Below, piece after piece: positions 6,861 through 14,702 of a DNA stretch of 30,694 nucleotides. Each line of letters starts with the position of its first letter. Within the stretch, counting starts at the first letter, position 1. The stretch covers positions 1 to 30,694 of the forward strand of contig JBDRJH010000266.1 in NCBI GenBank assembly GCA_043815125.1, read 5' to 3'. A model generated the notes under the pieces. That model saw only the letters and a program-made list of their open reading frames with translations, ran no database searches and was not told the origin of the DNA. Made by a program: the position numbers and the translations under genes. This DNA comes from JAUWBF01 sp043815125. GTDB taxonomy: Bacteria; Verrucomicrobiota; Verrucomicrobiia; Opitutales; Opitutaceae.

Positions 6861-8354
6861 ATGACCACCGCCTTCGAACAGCTCATCGGCCGCCTCCGGC
6901 GCGCCCACTATCTCGGCACCATCTCCGGACTGCTCGGCTGGGACGAGCAGGTCAACCTGCCCCCCGACAGCGCCGACCAGCGCGCCGAGCAACTGGCGCT
7001 GATGGCCGAGCTCCAGCACGCCGCCGCCACCGACCCCGAGATCGGCCGCCTGCTCGCCGAGCTCGAGGCCCCGGCCGCGGCGCTCGATGCCGACCGGCTC
7101 GTGGTCGTGCGCCGGGCCCGCGTCGACTACGACCGCGCCACCTGCCTGCCCGGCGAGTTCGCCGCCGAGAAGGCCCGCCACTCCAGCGCCGCCTACCACG
7201 CCTGGGCGACGGCCCGCGAGGACAACGACTACGCCAAGTTCGCCCCCTATCTGGAAAAACACCTCGCGCTCGCCCGTCGCGAAGCCGCGCTGCAAGGCTG
7301 GGGCGACCGGCCCTACGACTACGCCATCGAGCGTCACGACCCCGGCATGACGGCCGCGAAGATCACCGCGCTCTTCGACGAACTCCAGGCCGGCCTCGTG
7401 CCGCTCGTGCGCCGGCTCGATGCGGCCGGGCGAGCGCCGGCCCGCACGGACATCTTCCGCGGCTTCCCCGTCGAGGCGCAAAAGGAGTTCCTCGAGGACG
7501 TCGTCGATCGTCTCGGTTTTGACTTCGGTCGCGGACGGATCGACGTCTCCCTGCACCCGTTTTGCGAAGGGGCCGGGGCCGATATCCGCATGACCACCCG
7601 GTTCGACGTCGACAACCCCCTCGACGCCATCTTCAGCGCCATCCACGAGACCGGCCACGGCCTTTACGAGCAGGGCCTGCCGCTCGCCCTGCAAGGCACC
7701 CCGCTCGGCCAGTCCGTCGGCATGGGCGTGCACGAGTCCCAGAGCCGCCTGTGGGAAAACCAGGTCGCGCGCGGCCGGGCGTTCTGGCGGTTTTTTGAGC
7801 CAAGGTTTCGCCGGGCCTTTCCGACCCAGCTGGCCGGCGTCTCCTCGGATGAGCTCTACCTCGCCGTCAACGCCGTCCAGCCCACGCTCATCCGCGTCGA
7901 CGCTGACGAGATCCACTACAATCTGCACATCATCCTGCGCTTCGAGTTGGAGCAGCGGCTCTTCAACGGCGACCTCGCCGTCGGCGACCTGCCCGCCGCC
8001 TGGAACGCCCGCTGCGCGGAGTTGGTCGGCCTCACGCCGACCGACGACCAGAGCGGCGTGCTCCAGGACGTGCATTGGTCGGGCGGCGCCTTCGGCTACT
8101 TCCCCAGCTACTGCATCGGCAACATGATGGCCGCGCAGCTCTGGTTCACCGCGCTCGCGGCGCTGCCCGGCCTGGAGGACGACTTCGCCCGCGGCGATTT
8201 CTCGCGCCTGCTCGGCTGGCTGCGGACCAACATCCACGCGCACGGCCGCCGTTTCGACACGCTGGAGCTGGTCAAGCACGTCACCGGCGAGGAACTCTCC
8301 CCCCGCCACCTCCTGCGCTACCTGGAGGAACGCTACGCGCCCCTCTATCTGTAA
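6861..8354 (+). CDS. Carboxypeptidase Taq-type metallocarboxypeptidase (M32)
   Basis: A 497-residue protein. M32 enzymes remove C-terminal amino acids from peptides in the cytoplasm. The family motifs are all visible: HPF in the central part, DIRMTTRF, the zinc-binding HETGH at about 262-266 followed by GLYEQGLP, HESQSRLWEN with the third zinc ligand Glu, and EIHYNLHIILRFELE. The length is normal for the family. I chose ATG 6861 (MTTAFEQLIGRL); an in-frame GTG at 6843 would add six residues. The TatD gene follows 18 bases after the stop, so the two probably form a unit. Confidence 0.95.
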   Translation: MTTAFEQLIGRLRRAHYLGTISGLLGWDEQVNLPPDSADQRAEQLALMAELQHAAATDPEIGRLLAELEAPAAALDADRLVVVRRARVDYDRATCLPGEFAAEKARHSSAAYHAWATAREDNDYAKFAPYLEKHLALARREAALQGWGDRPYDYAIERHDPGMTAAKITALFDELQAGLVPLVRRLDAAGRAPARTDIFRGFPVEAQKEFLEDVVDRLGFDFGRGRIDVSLHPFCEGAGADIRMTTRFDVDNPLDAIFSAIHETGHGLYEQGLPLALQGTPLGQSVGMGVHESQSRLWENQVARGRAFWRFFEPRFRRAFPTQLAGVSSDELYLAVNAVQPTLIRVDADEIHYNLHIILRFELEQRLFNGDLAVGDLPAAWNARCAELVGLTPTDDQSGVLQDVHWSGGAFGYFPSYCIGNMMAAQLWFTALAALPGLEDDFARGDFSRLLGWLRTNIHAHGRRFDTLELVKHVTGEELSPRHLLRYLEERYAPLYL

Positions 8355-8372
8355 CCGGTTTATTGATACAAA

Positions 8373-9170
8373 ATGGTCCTGATCGACACCCACACCCACC
8401 TCGACGCCGCGGTCCGCCACGGCGAGCTCGACGCCACCCTGGCCCGCGCCCGCGAGGCCGGTCTCGTCGGCCTCGTCACCATCGGCACCGGCTCCGACGA
8501 CTGGCCGCTCTACCGCGACCTGGCGACCGCGCACCGCGGCTTCGTGCACTACACGGTCGGGCTGCACCCGTGTTCGGTCGCGGAAAACTGGGCCGACGAG
8601 ATCGCGCTCGTCGAGGCCTACTGGTCCGGCGACGGATTGCGTCCGGTCGGGCTCGGCGAGTGTGGACTCGACCGGTTTCACCTGCCCCAGGACGCCGGGG
8701 CCGCGGAGCGGATCATCGGCTGGCAAAAGGCCGCCTTCGCCGCGCAGCTTGCCATCGCCCGGCGGCTGGCCTGCCCGTTGGTGGTCCATTCGCGCGGCGC
8801 CTTCCCCGAGTGCGTGGAGATGATCGACGCGTCCGGCGTGGACTGGACCAAGGTCGTTTTCCACTGTTTCAGCGAGGGGCCGGCCGAGATGGCCGAACTC
8901 ACCCGGCGCGGTTCGCGCGGCTCGATCACCGGCGTGGTCACCTACAAGAACGGCGGCAACGTGCGCGACTCGATGCTCGCGCAGGGCCTCGACCGCCTGA
9001 TGGTCGAGACCGACGCGCCCTACCTCACGCCCATGCCCCATCGGGGCAAGCCCAACGAGCCCGCCTACCTGCGCCACACCGCGGAGTTTGCGGCCGGGGT
9101 GCTCGGTGTGCCGCCCGAGGAGTTCGGCGAAGTCACCACGCGCAACGCCCGGGCGTTTTACGGGATCTGA
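8373..9170 (+). CDS. TatD-family metal-dependent hydrolase/DNase
   Basis: A 265-residue TIM-barrel amidohydrolase-fold protein. The metal ligands are in place: HTH at 7-9, Glu 96 in GLGECGLD, His 139 in VVHSRG, His 164 in FHCFSEG and Asp 214 in VETDAPYLTP; the terminal GKPNEP motif is also present. TatD proteins are cytoplasmic 3'-5' exonucleases acting on DNA and RNA. This one is closest to the general YcfH/TatD type; an exact substrate cannot be read from sequence. It lies downstream of the M32 peptidase and ends before a strong terminator. Confidence 0.93.
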   Translation: MVLIDTHTHLDAAVRHGELDATLARAREAGLVGLVTIGTGSDDWPLYRDLATAHRGFVHYTVGLHPCSVAENWADEIALVEAYWSGDGLRPVGLGECGLDRFHLPQDAGAAERIIGWQKAAFAAQLAIARRLACPLVVHSRGAFPECVEMIDASGVDWTKVVFHCFSEGPAEMAELTRRGSRGSITGVVTYKNGGNVRDSMLAQGLDRLMVETDAPYLTPMPHRGKPNEPAYLRHTAEFAAGVLGVPPEEFGEVTTRNARAFYGI

Positions 9171-9175
9171 AGGGA

Positions 9176-9195
9176 AACGGACATTCCTGTCCGTT
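9176..9195. repeat. Short palindromic repeat (GGACATTCCTGTCC family)
   Basis: Arms AACGGACA and TGTCCGTT flank a TTCC centre, just after the tatD stop. Relatives with the same core are at 30563-30588 and 30643-30669, so this is a dispersed intergenic repeat. Confidence 0.6.
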
Positions 9196-9216
9196 CCGCT
9201 CCGGCGCTACGGCACG

Positions 9217-9246
9217 AAAAAGGCGACCCGGTGCGGGTCGCCTTTT
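9217..9246. terminator. Bidirectional rho-independent terminator
   Basis: AAAAAGGCGACCCG (9217-9230), a short loop, then CGGGTCGCCTTTT (9234-9246). It gives a stable stem with a T tract on either strand and lies between the convergent tatD and ptsH genes, serving both. Confidence 0.9.
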
Positions 9247-9308
9247 GACTGGGGAAATTTTCGTGCCCTTTTGTGTTTTTCGTGGGCCAGCCCTGCCGGG
9301 CGGTGGGC

Positions 9309-9605
9309 TCAGGCCTCGTCGAACTTGCGGGCGAACAGCTGGTCGAGCTCGTCCAACATGCCGGCGGCGTCGCTGCCGTTGGCGATGAACTTCACCTTCG
9401 AACCCTTGCCCGCGGCCAGCATCATCAGGCCCATGATGCTCTTGCCGTTGACCTGCTCCTCGTCCTTCTCGACGAGGACGTCGGCTTTGAACTTGTTGGT
9501 GATGCGCACGATCATGGCGGCGGGGCGCGCGTGAATGCCCATTTTGTTCTGCACGAGCAACTCCTTGGTGAGCTGACTGCTGCCGGCGGTTTCGTTGGTT
9601 TCCAT
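9309..9605 (-). CDS. ptsH: HPr phosphocarrier protein
   Basis: A 98-residue protein with the HPr signature KMGIHARPAAMIV, where His 25 is the PEP/enzyme I-dependent phosphorylation site. The second site, GKSIMGLMML with Ser 56, is the residue phosphorylated by HPr kinase in other bacteria, so a regulatory role beside sugar transport is likely. The C-terminal VKFIANGSDAAGMLDEL helix is typical. I chose ATG 9605 (METNETAGSS); an upstream in-frame start would add 15 non-family residues. No PTS permease, enzyme I or HPr kinase gene is in the window. It is divergent from kdsB with an 80-base gap and ends at the shared terminator 9217-9246. Confidence 0.95.
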   Translation of the reverse strand: METNETAGSSQLTKELLVQNKMGIHARPAAMIVRITNKFKADVLVEKDEEQVNGKSIMGLMMLAAGKGSKVKFIANGSDAAGMLDELDQLFARKFDEA

Positions 9606-9685
9606 TGAGTTCAAGCGTAAAAAGTGCCGGTCGCGGCGGGTGGCTTGCAACTCAAAAACCTTCGTTCAGGATGGCGGTGTTCCCC

Positions 9686-10429
9686 ATGTCCACCACCGCC
9701 ATCATCGTCCCCTGTCGTCTCGAATCGACCCGTTTCCCGCGCAAACTCCTGCACCGGATCCAGGGGCGTCCGCTGGTGCTGCATGTGGCGGAGCGCATCC
9801 GCGGCGAGGTCCCGGAGCTGCCGTTGTATTTCGCGGTGGACGACCCGTTGCTGGCGGCCCCGCTGGCGGATGCGGGCTTTCACGTCATTCACACGCGCGT
9901 CGACCACCAGAGCGGCACCGACCGGCTGGCCGAGGCCAACCGCACGATCAAGGCGGACCAGGTCATCAACGTCCAGGCCGACGAGCCGCTGGTCAGCGCC
10001 GCGCAGATCCGCTTGCTGGCCGGACTCATCGCCGGCGACGCCGACATGGCCACGCTCTGCACCCCGTTCACCAACCGCGCCGACTTTGAGAATCCCAACC
10101 AGGTGAAGGTCGTGCTCGGACGCGACGGCCAGGCCCTCTACTTCTCGCGCTCGCCGATCCCCCATCCGCGCGATCACGGCGGCCGCGGCGACGACGAGTG
10201 GGTGCGCAGCCACCCGTGTCACCGCCATCTCGGGCTCTACGCCTACAAGGCCGGCCTGCTCGAGAGCTTCGCCTCGCTGCCCCCGGGCCGCCTGGAGGTC
10301 ATCGAAAAGCTGGAACAGCTCCGCGTATTGGAAAACGGATACGAAATCGTCTGCGGCGTGACCACGGACCCGACCATCGGCGTCGACACCCCCGAGGATG
10401 CCGAGAAATACGCCGCCCTGCTGGCCTGA
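9686..10429 (+). CDS. kdsB: 3-deoxy-manno-octulosonate cytidylyltransferase KdsB
   Basis: A 247-residue CMP-Kdo synthetase. It activates Kdo with CTP for attachment to lipid A, so the organism makes Gram-negative lipopolysaccharide. The motifs are VPCRLESTRFPRKLL near the N-terminus (nucleotide binding), DHQSGTDRLAEA, INVQADEPL with the metal-binding Asp 99 (most relatives have VQGDEP), YFSRSPIP, HLGLYAY, LEVIEKLEQLR and GVDTPEDAEKY. I chose ATG 9686 because MSTTAIIVPCRLES matches the family start; ATG 9671 is an alternative. The stop is 11 bases from the end of the convergent LOG-domain gene. Confidence 0.96.
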   Translation: MSTTAIIVPCRLESTRFPRKLLHRIQGRPLVLHVAERIRGEVPELPLYFAVDDPLLAAPLADAGFHVIHTRVDHQSGTDRLAEANRTIKADQVINVQADEPLVSAAQIRLLAGLIAGDADMATLCTPFTNRADFENPNQVKVVLGRDGQALYFSRSPIPHPRDHGGRGDDEWVRSHPCHRHLGLYAYKAGLLESFASLPPGRLEVIEKLEQLRVLENGYEIVCGVTTDPTIGVDTPEDAEKYAALLA

Positions 10430-10440
10430 CCCGCCCGGCC

Positions 10441-12351
10441 TCAGAGCACCTTGAGGGTCCTGCGGTAGAAGGCGACGACGTCCTCGGGCTGGTCGGAGAA
10501 GAGAATGTAGTCGGCCATCCACGCCGGCGCGCGGCCGTCGGCGATCATGCGCTCGAGCTGGCGGCGCAGGTCGTCGAAGTATTCCGCGTCGAAGAAGGTG
10601 TAGGGCACGCGCGGGCGGATGCCGAGCTTGAGGTTGCACAGCTCGATGCCGATCTCCTCGAGGGTGCCGACGCCGCCGACGTTGAAGATGCAAAAATCCG
10701 CCGCCTCGAACCACTTTTGGCGGAAGTGGCGGGAGGTCTCCTGGAACGTGTTGAAGAAATCCACGCCGAACTCAGGCGGCTGCGCCTCCAGCTCCAGGAA
10801 ACACGCGCCGGTGAGCGCGCCCTGTCCGCGGGCCTGCTCGGTGGCCAGCCGCATGACTCCCGCGCCGCCGCCGGTGAGCACGCCGACGTTCGGTCCGATG
10901 AAGGCCGAGAGCCGCGTGATCAGCTCGGAGATGCGCCCGGTCTGCACGGAGTCGAGGCCGGCGTTGCTGCCGTAGAAGGCGAAGATGGTGGCCTCCTGGA
11001 AACGACGGACCAGCTCCTGGCGGATGAAGAAGCCGTGGCCCTTTTTGTAGGTGTGCAGGTAGAGGTCGCCGAGCTGCGGGTTGAACCAATAGACCTCCAG
11101 TCCCAAGGCGTCGAAGGTGTCGAGACGCGCGTGAGCGTTGCTGGACAAAAAGAACCCGTGCGTGCGCGAGGCCTGGCGGAAGATGATCCGCCTGAGCTTC
11201 AGCCTGGGCAGGCGGGAGAGCAGCTCGATCTGCTCCATCAGGTTCGGGAAAAAGTCGACCACCAGGGTGTCGGCGCCGGCGGGGGCCGAGGCCAGCGCCT
11301 GCACGAGGGTCGGGCAGCCGGCGCGGGCGGGCAGGCGGCGCTTGCCGGTGCGCAGCTGGGCGAACTCGTCGGCGTTGAGCAGCAGGCTGGCGTTGGGCAT
11401 CGACGCGTCCTGACCGCGCACGGAGATGGTGGTGCGCGGCCGGGCGCTGGCGGTCACCGGTTCGAGTTCGTCGAGCCCTCGGTAGAGCGCCTCGGCCGTG
11501 CGGGTGAGCTTGTCGCGGCGGCGGGCCTGCTGGTTGAAGCGCTCGCCGGAGTGCTCGGGCGCGCGGAAGATGTCGACCGAGACCACCGGGTTCACCACCG
11601 GCTGGTCGCCGTGGTTGTAGACCTCCAGCATGATGTTCGTGCCGTAGGTCTTCACCGGGTCGAGCAGCACCGCGCTGGTGTGGATGCCGAAGTTGCCCTC
11701 GCCCTGGTTGAGCACGACGTAGTGCTCCTTCAAATACATCGAGCAGCTGGTGAGCACGCCGGTGCGCGGCGCGATGGCCAGCGGCGCCGCGCGGTGGCGC
11801 AACTGCACCTTGTCGAGGTAGGCGCGGCCGGCCTCGCCGGACACGAGGCGCTCGAAGCTGTCGCGCGTGAGCGTCGGGTTCAGCGTGTAGTGGACCGGGT
11901 GCGGCGTGAGAAACACGCGGCCGTGCCGGTCGATGCTGATGGTGTCCGGCAGCTTGATGCGGTTGGCCCGCACCGCCTCCCAGATGGCGGTGGCGTCGAG
12001 CTTGGCCGAGGCGGGGGCGTGGAAGAGGCGCCCGACCGGGGTGCCCGGCACGAGCAGTTCGCGCCAGTAGTCGGCGTGCGGGAAGCTCTCGTCGTAGAGA
12101 AAGGCCTCGGCCTCGACCAGCACGCAGTGTTTGATGAAGACCGGCCGGCCCGTGGGGATCATCTCGATGCCGATGCGGGCGAGCGTGCTGCGCTCGGTGA
12201 AGTTGAGCCGTTCCGCGTGCTCCTGCATGAAGGCCTCCTCGGTGGGATGCCGCGGGGTGAAGGCGAGGGTGAGTTTCAGGCGGTGTTGGGAGAGGGCGGA
12301 AACGGCGAGGATGCGGCCGTCGAGACTGGTCCAGAAGTTGTCGGGGGTCAT
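10441..12351 (-). CDS. Large protein with C-terminal LOG/TIGR00730-like domain
   Basis: A 636-residue protein. The last about 180 residues form a Rossmann-type LOG (lysine decarboxylase-like) domain: FAFYGSNAG near 457, GGGAGVM at 494-500 and VGGVGTLEE ending near 566, in the position of the PGGxGTxxE motif. Free-standing LOG proteins are cytokinin-type or nucleotide 5'-monophosphate phosphoribohydrolases of about 200 residues. The preceding about 450 residues are not a family I recognise. They include YWRELLVPGTPVGRLFH, a run with TGVLTSCSMYLKEHYVV and a segment around ADTLVVDFFPNLMEQIELL that could be a second alpha/beta domain. There is no signal peptide. ATG 12351 (MTPDNFWTSLDG) is chosen over an upstream start. 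It is divergent from the FKBP gene. Confidence 0.8.
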   Translation of the reverse strand: MTPDNFWTSLDGRILAVSALSQHRLKLTLAFTPRHPTEEAFMQEHAERLNFTERSTLARIGIEMIPTGRPVFIKHCVLVEAEAFLYDESFPHADYWRELLVPGTPVGRLFHAPASAKLDATAIWEAVRANRIKLPDTISIDRHGRVFLTPHPVHYTLNPTLTRDSFERLVSGEAGRAYLDKVQLRHRAAPLAIAPRTGVLTSCSMYLKEHYVVLNQGEGNFGIHTSAVLLDPVKTYGTNIMLEVYNHGDQPVVNPVVSVDIFRAPEHSGERFNQQARRRDKLTRTAEALYRGLDELEPVTASARPRTTISVRGQDASMPNASLLLNADEFAQLRTGKRRLPARAGCPTLVQALASAPAGADTLVVDFFPNLMEQIELLSRLPRLKLRRIIFRQASRTHGFFLSSNAHARLDTFDALGLEVYWFNPQLGDLYLHTYKKGHGFFIRQELVRRFQEATIFAFYGSNAGLDSVQTGRISELITRLSAFIGPNVGVLTGGGAGVMRLATEQARGQGALTGACFLELEAQPPEFGVDFFNTFQETSRHFRQKWFEAADFCIFNVGGVGTLEEIGIELCNLKLGIRPRVPYTFFDAEYFDDLRRQLERMIADGRAPAWMADYILFSDQPEDVVAFYRRTLKVL

Positions 12352-12493
12352 GGAGTTGTCGGCAAAGCAAACGCGGGAAACGCCCGGGCACAAGCACGGC
12401 GGCAAAGTGTTTGCCAGCGCCTTGCCCGCCACGCAGGCTCGACATTTCGCGGCACAAAAGCCCCGCTCCGCGTTCTCTATCCTTCACCACCAT

Positions 12494-13222
12494 ATGAAAT
12501 TCACCCCCGCCCTTAAATTCTCCCTGTGCCTGCTCGGCTCGTCCGCGCTCTCCTTCGCCCAGGACCCTGCGCCCGTCGAGGCCGCCGCCACCGCCTTCAC
12601 CGAGGCCCAGGTCCTGGAGACCTTCGGCTGGTATGTCGGCTCGCAGGTCGGCGCCAACGAGATGGAGTTCACCGCCGAGCAAAAGGCCGCCCTGCTCAAG
12701 GGTTTCAATCAGGCGCTCGCCGGCGAGGACGTTCCCTTTCCCCTCCAGCAGATCGGGCCGCAGATCCAGGCGTTTCTCTCCGGCAAGCAGGCGGCCTACC
12801 AGGCCAAGGCCGCCGCCAAGGGCAAGGCCGAGGCCGAGGCGTTCTTTGGTGAACTGAAAAACAAGGAGGGCGTGGTCGCGCTGCCCAGCGGTCTGCACTA
12901 CGAGATCATCGAGGCCGGCGCCGGCGAGAAGCCCAAGGCCACCGACACCGTCAAGGTCCACTACACCGGCAAGCTCGTCGACGGCACCACCTTCGACAGC
13001 TCCGTGGATCGCGGCGAGCCCGTCGAGTTCCCGCTCAACCAGGTCATCCCCGGCTGGACCGAGGGCCTGCAACAGGTCCAGAAGGGCGGCAAGATCAAGC
13101 TCTACGTGCCCTCCGAGCTGGGCTACGGCGAGCGCGGTTCCCCGCCCGCCATCCCGGCCAACGCCACGCTGGTGTTCGACGTGGAGCTGATCGAGATCAA
13201 CCCCGCCCCGGCCGCCGAGTAA
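12494..13222 (+). CDS. Exported FKBP-type peptidyl-prolyl isomerase (Mip/FkpA-like)
   Basis: A 242-residue protein with a signal peptide (about 1-22, ending SALSFAQ). Residues about 30-120 are a helical dimerisation-type region with the FKBP_N pattern and a long Ala/Lys-rich helix. Residues about 145-236 are the FKBP catalytic domain: VKVHYTGKLVDGTTFDSS, PLNQVIPGWTEGLQ, KLYVPSELGYGERGSPPAIP and ATLVFDVELIEI. It catalyses cis-trans isomerisation of prolyl bonds during folding in the periplasm or at the outer membrane. There is no lipobox Cys, so it is probably soluble. It is transcribed alone and ends in a strong terminator. Confidence 0.95.
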   Translation: MKFTPALKFSLCLLGSSALSFAQDPAPVEAAATAFTEAQVLETFGWYVGSQVGANEMEFTAEQKAALLKGFNQALAGEDVPFPLQQIGPQIQAFLSGKQAAYQAKAAAKGKAEAEAFFGELKNKEGVVALPSGLHYEIIEAGAGEKPKATDTVKVHYTGKLVDGTTFDSSVDRGEPVEFPLNQVIPGWTEGLQQVQKGGKIKLYVPSELGYGERGSPPAIPANATLVFDVELIEINPAPAAE

Positions 13223-13261
13223 GCCGGACCGCTCCGCTCCGTCGAACGGACGATTTCCTCC

Positions 13262-13291
13262 AGACCGCCCCGACCGGGCGGTCTTTTTTTT
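13262..13291 (+). terminator. Rho-independent terminator after the FKBP gene
   Basis: AGACCGCCC (13262-13270) pairs with GGGCGGTCT (13276-13284), followed by an eight-base T run to 13291. Confidence 0.93.
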
Positions 13292-13319
13292 GCGCCTGAA
13301 CGCGAGCCGCCCGCCGGAC

Positions 13320-13346
13320 CGTTTGTCACTTATTAAGTGACAAACG
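13320..13346. promoter_or_regulatory. Perfect AT-rich palindrome, candidate operator
   Basis: Thirteen-base arms CGTTTGTCACTTA and TAAGTGACAAACG around a single T form a perfect dyad. It stands after the FKBP terminator and 124 bases before the GT4 start, in otherwise very GC-rich sequence. It has the symmetry of a dimeric repressor site. I do not recognise the regulator. Confidence 0.55.
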
Positions 13347-13470
13347 CGGTGCGGCCGGGGGTGGCCCGCCGCGTTGCCGCGCGCCCTTGTCGCGCAATTG
13401 TCACCCGCGCCCTCGCAAAGCATTTGCCCGCGCCGGACCCGGACGGCACAACCGCCAACAGACCGTCCTC

Positions 13471-14604
13471 ATGCGCATCGCCCTCGTCACCGAAACCTAC
13501 CCGCCCGAAGTCAATGGCGTCGCCATGACGCTCAGCCGGCTGGTCGGCGGCCTGCGCGCCCGGGGCCACGAGGTCGAGGTGGTGCGTCCGCGCCAGCGGC
13601 AGGAGCTCGACGGCGCGGCCGACGCGGAGGCGTCCGGCGATTTTCTGGTGCCGGGTGTGCCGATCCCGCGCTACCCGTCGCTGCGCATGGGGCTGCCCGT
13701 GACCGGCCGCATCCGCCGTCGTTGGATCGCGTGGAAACCGGACCTCGTGCACGTCGCCACCGAGGGGCCGCTGGGGCTGGCGGTGTTGCACGCGGCCAGA
13801 CGGCTGGGGCTGCCGGTGACGTCGAGCTTTCACACCAATTTCCACAGCTATGGCGGTCACTACGGGCTGACGTGGTTTCAGGACGCCGCGCTGGGCTACC
13901 TGCGCTGGTTTCACAATCGCACGCGGCTCACGCTGGTGCCCACCGCGCAGGGGGCCGGCGAACTGGAGCGGGACGGCTTTCAACGCGTCGGCGTGATGTC
14001 GCGCGGGGTCGATACGGAGTTGTTTTCCCCGGCGCGCCGCAGCGAGGAGCTGCGCCGGAGCTGGGGAGCCGGGCCGGACGATCCCGTGGCCGTCTATGTC
14101 GGCCGCATCGCCGCCGAAAAAAACCTCGGGCTCGCGGTGGAGGCGTTCCTGAAGCTGCGCGAGCTGGAGCCGCGCGCCCGCTTCGTGCTGGTCGGCGACG
14201 GACCGGAGCGCGCCGGGCTGGAGGCGAAGTATCCGGAGTTTCACTACGCCGGCATGAGGCGGCGCGAGGATCTGGCCGCGCACTACGCGTCGGGCGACAT
14301 CTTCCTGTTCCCAAGCGTCACCGAGACCTTTGGCAATGTGGTGACCGAGGCCATGGCCAGCGGGCTGGTGACGCTCACCTACGACTACGCGGCCGGCCGC
14401 GAATACGTGCGTGACGGCGGCAACGGTTTCCTGGCGGCCTTCAACGACGCGTCCGCCTATCTGTGCGTGGTCGGGACGGCGCTGGCGGCGCGCGACGACT
14501 GGTCGCGCATCCGCGCGGCGGCGCGCGAGACGACCCTGGGCATCACCTGGGAGGCGGTGGTGGCGCGCTTCGAGGCGGACTTGGAGCGGGCGCGGATGTC
14601 GTGA
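13471..14604 (+). CDS. GT4-family glycosyltransferase (MgtA-like mannosyltransferase)
   Basis: A 377-residue GT-B fold enzyme. The N-terminal acceptor domain starts LVTETYPPEVNGVAMTLSRL, followed by VHVATEGPLGL and SSFHTNFHSYGGHYG. The C-terminal donor domain has VYVGRIAAEKNLGLAVEAF, FVLVGDGPERAGLE and SVTETFGNVVTEAMASG, containing the E-x7-E pair. The N-terminus and the HTNF segment resemble GDP-mannose-dependent alpha-mannosyltransferases that act on glycolipids, so a membrane or envelope glycolipid role is likely but not proven. ATG 13471 is chosen for its family-like start. The palindrome at 13320-13346 may control it. It is convergent with the GT1 gene across an inverted repeat. Confidence 0.9.
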   Translation: MRIALVTETYPPEVNGVAMTLSRLVGGLRARGHEVEVVRPRQRQELDGAADAEASGDFLVPGVPIPRYPSLRMGLPVTGRIRRRWIAWKPDLVHVATEGPLGLAVLHAARRLGLPVTSSFHTNFHSYGGHYGLTWFQDAALGYLRWFHNRTRLTLVPTAQGAGELERDGFQRVGVMSRGVDTELFSPARRSEELRRSWGAGPDDPVAVYVGRIAAEKNLGLAVEAFLKLRELEPRARFVLVGDGPERAGLEAKYPEFHYAGMRRREDLAAHYASGDIFLFPSVTETFGNVVTEAMASGLVTLTYDYAAGREYVRDGGNGFLAAFNDASAYLCVVGTALAARDDWSRIRAAARETTLGITWEAVVARFEADLERARMS

Positions 14605-14606
14605 AC

Positions 14607-14702
14607 GTAGGGGCTTCGCTTGCGAAGCCCGTGAGGCGTTGATTCAGAGCCGCGTCTTATCGTGTGTTTTGGCGCAACGGGCTTTGCGAGCAAAGCCCCT
14701 AC
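14607..14702. repeat. Long inverted repeat between convergent glycosyltransferase genes
   Basis: Left arm 14607-14632 and right arm 14677-14702 are complementary over 26 bases with three mismatches (GTAGGGGCTT... and ...AAGCCCCTAC). Each arm contains its own smaller hairpin (GGGCTTCGC/GCGAAGCCC type), the architecture of a REP/BIME-like element. It starts two bases after the GT4 stop and runs into the stop and last codon of the GT1 gene. Confidence 0.8.

Noticed and set aside
6819..9077. Very long open frame (752 codons) on the - strand
   Set aside because: It is the antisense shadow of the M32 peptidase and tatD genes; high GC in third codon positions removes stops. Its translation is Gly/Val/Glu-rich without motifs.
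10198..12516. 772-codon open frame on the + strand
   Set aside because: It is antisense to the LOG-domain gene, low complexity, and has no family signature.
10772..13423. 883-codon open frame on the - strand
   Set aside because: It shadows both the LOG gene and the FKBP gene, both of which have clear family motifs in their own frames.
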